Assembly: GCA_017654935.2 (NCBI GenBank)
Contig: CM065682.1
Location: 78,001,321-78,065,320, forward strand
DNA length: 64,000 bases
Direction: 5' to 3'
DNA from: Phymorhynchus buccinoides
Lineage: Eukaryota > Mollusca > Gastropoda > Neogastropoda > Raphitomidae
Shown: positions 47,510-57,458 of the stretch, one piece after another
Layout: every line of letters begins with the position of its first letter
How positions within the stretch are numbered: position 1 is the stretch's first letter
Notes under the pieces: generated by a model
Database searches by the model: none
The model's input: only the letters and a program-made list of their open reading frames with translations
What the model was told of the DNA's origin: nothing
Program-made: the position numbers and the translations under genes

Positions 47510-47885
47510 ACCTAGCTCGGTGCAGAAATAGGTACAGAGGAGCAGGCCCAGGAATTTCCTGAGGAAGTTGAGCAAGCTCCTATTCACCTAGCTCTGATGC
47601 AGGAAGAGTACAGAGGAGCAGACCCACGAACTTCCTGAGGAAGTTGAGCAAGTTCCTATTCACCTGGCTCGGTGCAGACAGAGGTACAGAGGAGCAGGCC
47701 CAGGAGCTTCATGAGCAAGTTCCTATTCACCTAGCTCGGTGCAGACAGATACAGAGGAGCAGGCCCAGGAACTTCCTGAGGAAGTTGAGCACGTTCCTAT
47801 TCACCTAGCTCGATGCAAGGAAGAGGTACAGAGGAGCAGGCCCAGGAAGTTCCTGAGGAAGTTGAGCAAGTTCCTGGGGCTGCGC
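47510..47885. repeat. ~76-bp tandem repeat, five copies
   Basis: Units begin ACCTAGCTCGGTGCAGA and contain GGTACAGAGGAGCAGGCCCA and TTCCTGAGGAAGTTGAGCAA. Starts near 47510, 47586, 47662, 47729 and 47803 give periods of 76, 76, 67 and 74. One frame per unit reads TEEQAQELPEEVEQVPIHLA, but the period is not a multiple of three, so coding is unlikely. Confidence 0.85.
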
Positions 47886-47969
47886 CTCTCTACCTCAGTC
47901 TTTCTGGCACCGAGCTAGGTGAATAGGTACCTTAGGAGGCTCTGATGGTAGTTGTGTGATTTTTAGGGG

Positions 47970-48155
47970 TGCGTAGCGCTAACTCTAACCCTAACCACTA
48001 CTACCCATAGAGAACAATTGATGATGACTGTGCCAATCTGTCAGTTTGAATTCCGACAGACTGACCCTAACCCTATTCCTAACCCGAACCCTTTTCGTAA
48101 TCTAACCCTATTCGCTGACTTAAGTTTAATCCTATTTTAACCCTAACCCTTAGTT
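47970..48155. repeat. Degenerate CCCTAA-like interstitial repeat
   Basis: Contains scattered CTAACCCTAACC, CCCTAACCCTATTCCTAACC and TTTTAACCCTAACCC. It resembles the metazoan telomere repeat (TTAGGG)n in reverse but is short and irregular. Confidence 0.5.
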
Positions 48156-48444
48156 GCTGTAGTCACTTAGCCCAGTAGTGTTATCGATACGTAGTGGGAA
48201 TAGCCGTACTGATTTTTCCTTGGTAGTGCTATCGATACGGTAGCGATAGCAGGGATGTCCCCCGACAAAAGCGATATTAAGATTAAAAGTATAGCCCCGT
48301 TGACAGCTAAGGCCATGTCAGGGCTTTCACCACGATAAATCTTACCACGTATTAAAATGCTATCTATGAGATACCTGAAGAACAACTCCAGAGATGACGT
48401 CCTACCCCAACACCAACCTTCAAAAACCAACCATGGACCCTCAC

Positions 48445-48696
48445 CTGCTGCAGCCCGTAGTCCTCCCCCAGGGACTGGGTGTACATGAGGTTGGTCTTCA
48501 CGCGGACCAGCTGGACCTCCCCGGGGTAGAGCCGGGAGGGCCTGTAGGCGTCGCCCATGAGGAGGAGTCTGCACATGCTGTGCACCATGGCCAGCACGGG
48601 CTGACGCCGGGGGAACCAACCCGAGGACATGAGCAGGTCCGTCACCTTCTCCAGGCGATCCGCGTAGCTGACGCTCTGCTGAAGTTCGTCTTTCGT
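48445..48696 (-). CDS. FASN: FAS exon E8: thioesterase, last visible exon
   Basis: Minus-strand acceptor TTCATCCAG| and donor CAGCAG|GTGAGG, 252 nt, phase 0 to 0. It encodes TKDELQQSVSYADRLEKVTD, a helical segment (VLAMVHSMCRLLLMGDA) and SRLYPGEVQLVRVKTNLMY, ending EDYGLQQ. This matches the animal fatty acid synthase TE just before the catalytic-His strand; the human equivalent ends in a DYNLSQV-type motif. The following GDHR-type exon is not found between here and the gap at 46764. The frame is intact, and phases agree with E7. Confidence 0.88.
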
Positions 48697-50155
48697 CTGG
48701 ATGAAGGGGGGGGAGGGGGGGGAGGGGAGAGGGCGATGAATGAATAGAATAAATTGAATTAGAATGTTCATCCGGATGTGTTTGGCTGAACGCAGCGGGG
48801 AGACCGGTGGAAAACTGACAACTGGGCATGTACAGTGGAGTCCTGATAGCTCAAAAACGGGTAACTCAAAAACACTGGATAACTCGCAATGATTTTGGGG
48901 TCCCAGTTTAACAATCTTTATGCTGAAATGAATAGGATACATTGAATTAGAATGTTTCAGCCGAGTGTTTTGGCTGAAACGCACAGCGGGGAGACCGGTG
49001 AAAATTGAACATGTACAGTGGAGTCCTGATAACTCAAAAACACTGGATAACTCACAATCATTTTTTGGGTCCCAGTATAATAATCTCTATGTTGAAAAGT
49101 CTTTTGAACTCAAAATATTGGCTATCTCAAAATAAAATGTCAGTCCCTTCAAATATGACTTAAGCGATGTTTACTGTAATAAACCACACCCACTATGGCC
49201 ATAATGGTTTTGGAATGCAGAAGAAGAAGAAGAGAATTAGAATATTAAGTTGTAAAACAATTTATTGTCAAGGCAACCAAGTAAATCTATTTTTGTGAAG
49301 AAGGATAAGAATAACGTAAAACTCTTGTCTCTCAAGCTCTCTTTCTGTAAAAGAACAAAACACACCTCTAAAAACTAAAAATCAAAAGCGTCTGTGAGTC
49401 ACGTGAAATACTTCCGTCTACTACAAAATAATTCTACTATTTTCGCTCACCACACTCAAAGTAGACCTCAATACACGAATCAAATCAAATGCAGGTAAAG
49501 GTAAAGATGCGTACCCCCCCCCCCCTCCTCCATTTTCTCGGTTGTTTCCATTCTTGCCTTTCTTACTGCAGATTGAGTACTTCATCCTCTATAGTTTGCT
49601 ATATTTAACACTAATTTTCATCCATTTTACATAATTAAACACATGCATTCAATACTAGAAGAAGATAAAGGCAAGACGGAAAAACGCAATGAACCAGGAC
49701 TGTGACAAATGCTCCGCGGCTGTTGTGTGTACTGCACTACATAGGGGGGGGGTGGGGGGTCCTATTAGATAATGGCCTTTATCATGACTGCGATTTATTA
49801 TTCAACAAAGAAAATGAGCTGAAAATGTTCATAAAATACAACTGAATGTTTGGTCAGAAAGGCAAGTGTGAAAATGCGGGGAGAGCTGAGAAGTGTATGC
49901 AAAAAACACACACAACATATTTCATCAGATTCATGTACGGGGCAATTCAAATATAGTGAACATAACCATAGTAGGATCAGAGAGCTTATAAACTATCTCT
50001 GGTAGGATTTCATCAGAGCGATCGACAGTAGAATGTCAGGAGAATCACGCCTCACGAATGTCACAATCGGATCGCACTGGGATCGAATCGTATTGTGTCT
50101 GCCCCTAACTCCATTTATGATTAATCCATTCTCACCAGCCACACGCCTTTCGTTG
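48697..50155. other. FAS intron E7-E8, 3' part: MITE remnants and repeats
   Basis: Two related fragments begin TACAGTGGAGTCCTGATARC with TCAAAAACACTGGATAACTC (48830-48930 and 49015-49180). CAGCGGGGAGACCGGTG occurs twice (48793, 48981). A C-run is at 49515. Near 49690-49890 sequence resembles 23850-24010 (GTCCTATTAGATAATGGCCT). No exon is recognised. Confidence 0.6.
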
Positions 50156-50159
50156 TTGT

Positions 50160-50850
50160 GGTCACACCCTGGCTAAAAGACTCCAGGGATCATCCCAACA
50201 GCGGGGGAAGCCACTCGAACACTACGGTACAAGCGCGATCAACCACGGATGAGAAGATTACGTTTGCTGTTTTCGGTACCCTGGCTAAAAGACTCCAGGG
50301 AACAACCCAACAGTTTGAACACTACGGTACAAGCGCGATCAACCACGGATGAGAAGATTACGTTTGCTGTTGTCGGTACCCTGGCTAAAAGACTCCAGGG
50401 ATCATCAACTCAACAGTTTGAACACTATGGTACAAGTGCCATCAGCTACGGATGAGAACAGCACGTTTGCTGTTTTTGGTACCTCTGGCTAAAAGACTCC
50501 AGGGATCATCAACCCAACAGCTTGAACACTATAGTACAAGCGCGATCAACCACGGATGAGGACAGTACGTTTGCTGTTTTTGGTACTCTGGCTAAAAGAC
50601 TCCAGGGATCATCCCAAACCCAACAGTTTGAACACTATAGTACAAGTGCCATCAGCTACGGATGAGAAGATTACGTTTGCTGTTTTCGGTACCCTGGCTA
50701 AAAGACTCCAGGGATCATCCCAACAGCCGAAGCACTTGAACACTATGGTACAAGTGCCATCAGCTACGGATGAGAACAGTACGTGCGCACGAGACCCGTT
50801 CTTTGATAACCCCGCCACGAGGTGCAGCCACACTCCGACTTCGGGGGGGA
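50160..50850 (-). repeat. Tandem array of a SINE fragment (~94-112 bp units)
   Basis: Six copies of CTGGCTAAAAGACTCCAGGG, ATCATCCCAACAG, GAACACTAYGGTACAAG, GGATGAGAA and TACGTTTGCTGTT start near 50169, 50281, 50391, 50485, 50588 and 50694. Read in reverse, the unit is the 3' half of the SINE at 14476-14800. The last copy continues into the SINE body (GATAACCCCGCCACGAGGTG, then GCCACACTCCGACTTCGGGG). The array therefore arose by amplification inside a SINE inserted in the FAS intron. Confidence 0.8.
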
Positions 50851-50868
50851 CACACGCACACACCTTTT

Positions 50869-51195
50869 GATACTCTACATTGTGAATCAGGCAGATGAGG
50901 TTGGTCAGGGCCATGGCGGCCACACACACCCTTTGATACTCTACATTGTGAATCAGGCAGATGAGGTTGGTCAGGACCATGGCGGCCACACACACCTTTT
51001 GATACTCTACATTGTGAATCAGGCAGATGAGGTTGGTCAGGGCCATGGCGGCCACAGACACCTTACTTTTTGATACTCTACATTGTGAATCAGGCAGATG
51101 AGGTTGGTCAGGGCCATGGCGGCCACACACACCTTTTGATACTCTACATTGTAAATCAAGCAGATGAGGTTGGTCAGGCCATGGGGGCCACATCC
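50869..51195 (-). repeat. 66-bp repeat, type 2, five copies in the FAS intron
   Basis: Starts 50869, 50935, 51001, 51072 and 51138 (66, 66, 71, 66 bp). Minus-strand units encode MALTNLICLIHNVEYQK, a variant of the E7 repeat. Shared differences from type 1 are TACATTGTGAATC against TATATTGTGAAGC, and GTGTGTGT in place of the donor GTGGGT. A 5-bp insertion breaks the frame. It lies downstream of the strong E7 donor and so is intronic if that donor is used. Confidence 0.88.
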
Positions 51196-51269
51196 ACCCA
51201 CAAACTATCATCTTTATTCTTCGATATCTCGCTACGCTTATCTCTCACATTACTCTTATCACCACTCAC

Positions 51270-52127
51270 CTTTTGGTACTCTATATTGTGAAGCAGGCAG
51301 ATGAGGTTGGACAGGGCCATGGCGGCCACACCCACCTTTTCGTACTCTATATTGTGAAGCAGGCAGATGAGGTTGGACAGGGCCATGGCGGCCACACCCA
51401 CCTTTTCGTACTCTATATTGTGAAGCAGGCAGATGAGGTTGGACAGAGCCATGGCGGCCACACCCACCTTTTGGTACTCTATATTGTGAAGCAGGCAGAT
51501 GAGGTTGGTCAGGGCCATGGCGGCCACACCCACCTTTTGGTACTCTATATTGTGAAGCAGGCAGATGAGGTTGAACAGAGCCATGGTGGCCACACCCACC
51601 TTTTGGTACTCTATATTGTGAAGCAGGCAGATGAGGTTGGTCAGGGCCATGGCGGCCACACCCACCTTTTGGTACTCTATATTGTGAAGCAGGCAGATGA
51701 GGTTGGACAGAGCCATGGTGGCCACACCCACCTTTTGGTACTCTATATTGTGAAGCAGGCAGATGAGGTTGGTCAGGGCCATGGTGGCCACACCCACCTT
51801 TTGGTACTCTATATTGTGAAGCAGGCAGATGAGGTTGGACAGAGCCATGGTGGACACACCCACCTTTTGGTACTCTATATTGTGAAGCAGGCAGATGAGG
51901 TTGGACAGAGCCATGGTGGCCACACCCACCTTTTGGTACTCTATATTGTGAAGCAGGCAGATGAGGTTGGTCAGGGCCATGGTGGCCACACCCACCTTTT
52001 GGTACTCTATATTGTGAAGCAGGCAGATGAGGTTGGACAGAGCCATGGTGGCCACACCCACCTTTTGGTACTCTATATTGTGAAGCAGGCAGATGAGGTT
52101 GGTCAGGGCCATGGCGGCCACCTCAGC
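51270..52127 (-). repeat. 66-bp exonic minisatellite, type 1, 13 in-frame copies
   Basis: Thirteen units of exactly 66 bp (22 codons) run without stop, each reading MALTNLICLLHNIEYQK after VGVAT or similar. Position 4 of MALT varies T/S/F and the leader varies VAA/VAT/VST. Every unit ends CAAAAG or GAAAAG followed by GTGGGT, a possible 5' splice site. The lowest-coordinate unit ends AAAAG|GTGAGT, the best donor of the set. The first unit is the native end of the E7 coding sequence. Confidence 0.95.
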
Positions 52128-52382
52128 ACTGTCACTGGAGCCGAACTTGTGCCGGAAGACGTCCACGTGGGCACTGACGCTGAAGGGGGACCCGTCCAGC
52201 ATGTGCAGGGACGCCATCTGAGGGGGGTTCTGGTTTTCAGGGTGGTCTGGTGGTGGTGGATCAGGACATGGACACTGGTGGTGATGGTGGTAGAGCTGCA
52301 GACCCATCTCGAAGGCCACGCAGCATCCGAAGGAGTAGCCCGATAGGCGGTAAGGACCCTCGGGTTGGAACTCTTTCATCTT
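51270..52382 (-). CDS. FASN: FAS exon E7: thioesterase Ser/Asp exon with expanded 22-residue repeat
   Basis: Minus-strand acceptor GGTTTTGCAG|, phase 0. It encodes KMKEFQPEGPYRLSGYSFG with the GxSxG nucleophile, then a His/Pro-rich insert (about residues 35-60) and HMLDGSPFSVSAHVDVF, in which the Asp matches the TE catalytic acid. SSDSAEVAAMALTNLICLLH and the repeat follow. Using the first GTGGGT donor (52061/52062), the exon is 321 nt; using the last (51269/51270), it is 1113 nt. Both are phase 0 and join E8 in frame. The long form would add 264 residues to the TE core. FAS is cytosolic and releases palmitate through this domain. Confidence 0.88.
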
Positions 52383-52399
52383 CTGCAAAACCAAAACAT

Positions 52400-52791
52400 T
52401 TACATCAATAATAATAGTAATGACTTTTTTTTTAAAGAAGAAAAAAAGCCCTAAGCGCTTACAATCAATGACTAAAAAAAACAAGTATAGAAAAAAATGA
52501 AACAACAGATAACATACACATTCACACAACACACACGCACGTGCGCACACACACACACACACACACGCACGCACACACATACACATATGTGTCAATGAGA
52601 AACTGTTTCCCCTGTCCGCAACATCAACACTTAGGGCCAATGTAAAACATGTCACAACACACACACACACACACACACACACACATCACACACACACCAC
52701 ACATTTGACACACACACACACACACACACACACACTGTCCACATGAGGACACACACACACACACACACAGGGCCACACACACACACACAGA

Positions 52792-52849
<58 letters not shown>

Positions 52850-52860
52850 GGACCAGTTCA
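52400..52860. repeat. Intron E6-E7: retroelement tail and (CA)n microsatellites
   Basis: AATAATAATAGTAATGAC with CCTAAGCGCTTACAA is a retroelement tail (52405-52470). Long (CA)n blocks fill 52530-52580 and 52655-52850. Confidence 0.85.
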
Positions 52861-53164
52861 TTAATTATCGGTTTTATGTTGAGATAATTTTCAGTAGCAC
52901 CCAATTCTTTAGAAACCCAGGTCCGATGTAACAGAAAACTCGTGTCTTTTATACACCACTCTTGGCACTTTCTTCTTCACCACACACACCCGCCCCCCTA
53001 AAAATGGATAGGTGCTGCGCTTGCGGCGATGCGCTCTCCAGGGGAGAGCAGCCCGAATTTCACAGAGATAAGTCTGTGACTGAATATACCAAATAGCAAA
53101 CCAAGAAAACTTTGTATAGCAATGTGCTGCACTGCACTGCTCAGAACTGCATTGTACTGTACGG

Positions 53165-53645
53165 CAGAATGATCATGATTTTTTTGATGATGATGATAAT
53201 GATAATGACGACGATGATGATGACGTTGATGATGATGATGGTGATGATGATTTTGATGATGATGTTAATGATCATGATAATGACGACGATGATGATGACG
53301 TTGATGATGATGATGGTGATGATGATTTTGATGATGTTAATGATCATGATAATGACGACGATGATGATGACGTTGATGACGATGATGGTGAGGACGATGA
53401 CATTGATGATGATCATGATGATGATGATGACGACAATGATGCTCTTGATGATAATGATGCTGTTGATGTTGACCATGATGATGATGTTGATGATGATGAT
53501 TCTTGCATCCCTAAAGCATTTCAAGCATTTTCACTACGTTGATGATGACGACGATGAGGACTACATTGATGATGACGATGATTTTGTTGATGATGATTAT
53601 AATGTTGATGATGATGATTCTTGTATTCCTAAAGCATTTCAAGCA
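53165..53645. repeat. (GAT)n microsatellite
   Basis: Imperfect GATGAT tract, with a higher-order repeat of about 115 bp (GATCATGATAATGACGACGA recurs). Met- and Asp-rich open frames here are artefacts. Mirror of 11060-11525. Confidence 0.95.
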
Positions 53646-53667
53646 TTTTCAAACTCCTACAACAGAC

Positions 53668-53786
53668 CTGTATGTAGAAGGCCGCGAGGTCTTCTATGGT
53701 GGTGAGAGGGGCAGAGGGCACAAACTGTATGCCAAACACTGGGTAATGTAGGTGTGAGGCCACCTCTTCCAGACAAAGGGTCACTC
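53668..53786 (-). CDS. FASN: FAS exon E6: start of thioesterase
   Basis: Minus-strand acceptor CTGTTCGCAG| and donor ATACAG|GTCTGT, 119 nt, phase 1 to 0. It reads GVTLCLEEVASHLHYPVFG, IQFVPSAPLTTIEDLAAFYI and Q, matching the first beta strands and helix of the FAS TE. E5 provides HPIAG before it and E7 supplies the nucleophile after it. The frame is intact. The donor GTCTGT is weaker than consensus. Confidence 0.88.
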
Positions 53787-53789
53787 CTG

Positions 53790-53977
53790 CGAACAGACAG
53801 ACAAACAGATAGACACGTATAATATGCATAGACAGACAGATACATAGACACGTATATATGCATTGACAGACAGACAAATAGACTCGTATATATGCACAAA
53901 CATACAAACATAGATACAAAAACACGTATATATATATACACGCACAGACAGACAGATACATAGACACGCATATATGC

Positions 53978-54016
<39 letters not shown>

Positions 54017-54350
54017 TACACACACATACAAAGACACGTTTATATGCACAGACAGACAAACAGATACACAGACACGTTTATCTGCACAGACAGACAGACA
54101 GACACACTGGATGGTGTAGGTGTGAGGCATAGACATAGTGTCACTCCTGCATACAGACAGATTATGAAACCTCTCTGTCTCACCCTCTCTCTGTCACACA
54201 GACAGGCAGACAGACACACACACACGCACGCGAACACACACACATACAGATACACACACACGCGCGCGCGCACACAGACACACACATACACACATACACA
54301 CGCGCGCGCGCGCACGCACCCCCCGCCCACCCCACTAACGCTGTAACCCC
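53790..54350. repeat. Intron E5-E6: (GACA)n/(CA)n microsatellites
   Basis: Filled by CAGACAGA and ACACGTATATATGCA repeats (53795-54110), a TCTCTGTCTCACCC block and (CA)n/(CG)n (54210-54320). Nothing coding is seen. Confidence 0.9.
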
Positions 54351-54363
54351 CACCACCACTCAC

Positions 54364-54583
54364 CAGCTATTGGGTGCACGACATAGAGAGGCGACTGGTC
54401 AGCGGTGGCAGATGACGTCATTCAGGGGCACAATGCACTGACGCGCCATGCCGTTTTTGACGTCAAACATCTTGGACCGCAGCAAGGAGTCTTTGTCCTT
54501 GGACAGATCGCTCTTTCGACCGTTGCTTTCCTGTTCTTCCCGTTGTACATGTCGTAGCAGGGTTTTGTTTGGAAGCGTTGTCA
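54364..54583 (-). CDS. FASN: FAS exon E5: ACP-TE linker, internal frame change
   Basis: Minus-strand acceptor TTGTTGCAG| and donor AGCTG|GTGAGT, 220 nt. One frame reads LPNKTLLRHVQREEQESNGR, SDLSKDKDSLLRSKMFDVKN and CIVPLND, then stops. The next frame gives ADQSPLYVVHPIAG, the expected start of the thioesterase, joining E6 in phase. The first codons are also out of phase with E4. The left-arm copy lacks one base at each point (TGCAACG against TGACAACG, ATCGCC against ATCTGCC), so consensus errors or a damaged allele are likely. Confidence 0.78.
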
Positions 54584-54589
54584 CTGCAA

Positions 54590-54688
54590 CAAGAATGCCA
54601 GAAAGGGAGAAAGTTCAGTAGTTTTTTGGGGGGTTTTTTTGAGGAGAAAGTGCTGTTTCACGTTTGGGGGGTTATTTTGGCCAAGTTT

Positions 54689-54719
<31 letters not shown>

Positions 54720-54807
54720 AATAATAAGTGTGCTGAGAATACACACATACACGCACGCACGCACACACACACTCCTCTCTCTCTCTGTTCCTGCACACAC
54801 ACACATA

Positions 54808-54841
<34 letters not shown>

Positions 54842-54866
54842 CTTTCTCTCTCACTCTCTGTCCCTC

Positions 54867-54905
<39 letters not shown>

Positions 54906-54944
54906 ACTCTCTCTCTCTCTCTGTTCACCCACACACACACACAT

Positions 54945-54977
<33 letters not shown>

Positions 54978-55200
54978 TACACACACACGCTCTTTCTCTC
55001 TCACTCTCTGTCCCTCCTCTCTCTCTCTCACACACACACACACTCTCTCTCTCTCTCTCTGTCCCTGCTCACACACACACACACACACACACACGCACGC
55101 ACGCACACACACACACACGCACGCACGCACGCACGCACGCACACACACACGCACACGCACACGCACACACACACAGTAACAAGCTCTAATTCTAATTTTA
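54590..55200. repeat. Intron E4-E5: C-run and compound (CA)n/(CT)n array
   Basis: A ~30-bp C-run (54687-54717) is followed by repeated modules of (CA)n, (CT)n and CTCTTTCTCTCTCACTCTCT. It mirrors 9500-9990. Confidence 0.93.
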
Positions 55201-55320
55201 AAAGATTCTGATCACTCCTGCTTGTTATGTTTGCTTAATATTTGTGGTAATTAGCGTTTTGGTAAATACAAATCATTTAAACCAACAACAAAAAATGAAC
55301 GTGTTTGATGGACAATTTAC

Positions 55321-55486
55321 TCGATGTGCTTCATGGAGGTGAAGGTCATCTGGTGGATGTCCTGGGTGGAGCGGATCATGCCAAAGTCCTTCTCCAGGAT
55401 GTGCTTGACCTCCGTGGTCATCAGAGAGTCCAGGCCAAGGTCCATCAACGACGTGTTCCGAGGAACCTGGTTCAAATCTTTGACAC
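55321..55486 (-). CDS. FASN: FAS exon E4: acyl carrier protein
   Basis: Minus-strand acceptor TATTTTGCAG| and donor ATCGA|GTAAAT, 166 nt, phase 1 to 2. It reads VKDLNQVPRNTSLMDLGLDS, LMTTEVKHILEKDFG and then MIRSTQDIHQMTFTSMKHI. The Ser of Asp-Ser-Leu is the 4'-phosphopantetheine attachment site. The ACP carries the growing acyl chain between FAS active sites. It lies between KR and TE as in all animal FAS. The frame is intact, unlike the left-arm copy. Confidence 0.93.
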
Positions 55487-55539
55487 CTGCAAAATACGAA
55501 TAGGAATAGGAATAGAGAGAAACGTTTCCTCCCCTGGGG

Positions 55540-55930
55540 ATACCGGGGGGTCTTTTGTATAAAATAGTTCCCCCACCTTCTGGAAGTTCTGTGCTTGTAA
55601 CTTCCTCTAATCTGTCACTCTCTTTGTCTCTGCCTTTTCCCTTTGCTTACTGTCAATCTACTATCTTTCTGCCTTACCGGGTCCATTCTCCTGCCTTTTC
55701 TCAAGAAATACTTTCAAAAAGATTTCCTCCAATAGCCGAAGTCGGACTTGCTGGCGCATCTGCGCTCATTATTGACAGGAAACTGACGGTGCGATCGAAA
55801 AAGAAGAAGAAGAAGAGAGAAAAATGTAGGAATAGAGAGAAACAAGCGCGGATTCGCAATCGTTTGTGGCACGCGACTATTTCAACTACAAACAAGGGCA
55901 TCGCCGGGCGGCAGAATTCTTAAATATAAT
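55540..55930 (+). mobile_element. GAA-tailed repeat and AACAAGGGC end
   Basis: From TTTTGTATAAAATAGTTCCC through CCACCTTCTGGAAGTTCTGT, GCCGAAGTCGGACTTGCTGG and ATTGACAGGAAACTG to (GAA)n at 55800-55820. It is followed near 55895 by AACAAGGGCATCGCCGGGCG, the end sequence of the 15526-type repeat. Confidence 0.65.
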
Positions 55931-56800
55931 TTGAAAGAGAAATGTTGCGCATTTACATTATGCTCTTCACACACACAAGACTGCAGCCCAGCGGTCTATT
56001 TTTACCACTCCAATCATTACATACACTGAGTCGCCTCCCCTGGCTTTTCAATAATTTTAATCTGTAAACCAGAATGTTATCTCTGCACCATTTCGTAACT
56101 TTTTATATCTTTTGGAAAACATTTTTAAAACTATTTATCCTACTTATACTCGTCGAAAGAAGCACCGCAAACTCGTCGTGTCTGTTGCAGTGTCTGTATT
56201 ACGTATGTTTATTATTTTGTACGCTTTAAAATGAAGATTCATGTGCTCTGTTCAGTATACAATTCTTTCCATACCTAAGGACTGTAGATATGACAACTGA
56301 AATGTTACTTTATGCCCAAGTAATTTTTTTTCTGTCTGTACTTTTCTTTCTCTTTTACAATATGCGCGACAATTTTTGACCGAGTGACCGACAGACCGAC
56401 CGACCGACCAACAAAGTAGGTTATAGGTTTGCGGTGCCAAAAACAAAAACCACCCCGTTGATTGTGGATACTGAATGGAAGAAGAAGATGAGTTTTACGT
56501 CCTCAAACCTGGTGCAGAAACGTATGGGACATTGTATGTATGTGTAAACTAGACAGTGGATCGATCCTGGAGATAGGCCTACTACATATAATATCAGGTC
56601 GACCCATGCAATGCGGAAGATTTCATGCATTTTGCATAAGGTCTCTGTACACGTGAACATTTTTCACACTTTCCCCATGGCAACACAGTGATAGGTTAAT
56701 CATAATTAATGACTTGCATAATATCACTGTGTTGCCATGGTGAAAGAGTGAAAAATGGCCACTGCAACTACTTCCTTTTGCAAGAGTGAATGCCCTTGGT
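55931..56800. other. FAS intron E3-E4, inner part, nothing recognised
   Basis: Mostly AT-rich sequence. ATAGGTTAATCATAATTAAT lies between two copies of a CACTGTGTTGCCATGG-type motif in opposite orientation (56685 and 56720), giving a ~15-bp inverted repeat. No exon is seen. Confidence 0.5.
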
Positions 56801-57400
56801 AGCTTCACGGGTACTGCCCAGCAAGGGCATAACTCTCAGCAATAATCCTATTTGAAGCCACTACAACAACTGCCTTTTGCAAGAGTGAATGCCCATGGTA
56901 GATGCTTGGGTACTGCCCAGCAAGGGCATAACTCTCAGCAATAACCCTATTTGAAGCCACTACAATGGCTGCCTTTTGCAAGAGTGAATGCCCATGGTAG
57001 ATGCTTGGGTACTGCCCAGCAAGGGCATAACTCTCAGCAATAACCCTATTTGAAGCCACTACAACAACTGCCTTTTGCAAGAGTGAATGCCCATGGTAGA
57101 TGCTTGGGTACTGACCAGCAAGGGCATAACTCTCACCAATAGCCCTATTTGAAGCCACTACAACAACTGCCTTTTTGCAAGAGTGAATGCCCTTGGTAGA
57201 TGCTTGGGTACTGACCAGCAAGGGCATAACTCTCGCCAATAACCCTATTTGAAGCCACTACAACAACTGCCTTTTGCAAGAGTGAATGCCCTTGGTAGAT
57301 GCTTGGGTACTGACCAAACAAGGGATTAACTCTCACCAATAGCCCTATTTGAACCCACTACAACTAAGAGTGAATGCCCTTTTAAGTACTGACCAACAAG
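56800..57400. repeat. ~99-bp minisatellite, about six copies
   Basis: Unit: GATGCTTGGGTACTGCCCAG, CAAGGGCATAACTCTC, AATAACCCTATTTGAAGCCA, CTACAACAACTGCCTTTTGC and AAGAGTGAATGCCC. Starts 56901, 57000, 57099, 57199 and 57298 give a 99-100 bp period. The flanks decay into partial copies. Confidence 0.95.
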
Positions 57401-57458
57401 GGATTAACTCTCACTGTCAAGGGCGTTAATAACCCTAGTTGCAGTGACCAACGACAGG

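Noticed and set aside
50609..51211. 200-codon minus-strand open frame joining type 2 repeats to the SINE-derived array
   Set aside because: It lies beyond the strong GTGAGT donor of E7, changes frame between copies and runs into SINE sequence, so it is intronic.
51273..52346. 357-codon plus-strand open frame with a repeated ADEVGQGHGGHTH motif
   Set aside because: It is the antisense shadow of the FAS E7 repeat. The minus strand has splice sites and clear thioesterase motifs, and any frame of a 66-bp repeat without stops stays open by chance.
53112..53705. 197-codon Met/Asp-rich open frame
   Set aside because: Product of the (GAT)n microsatellite. The real coding in this interval is FAS exon E6 on the minus strand.
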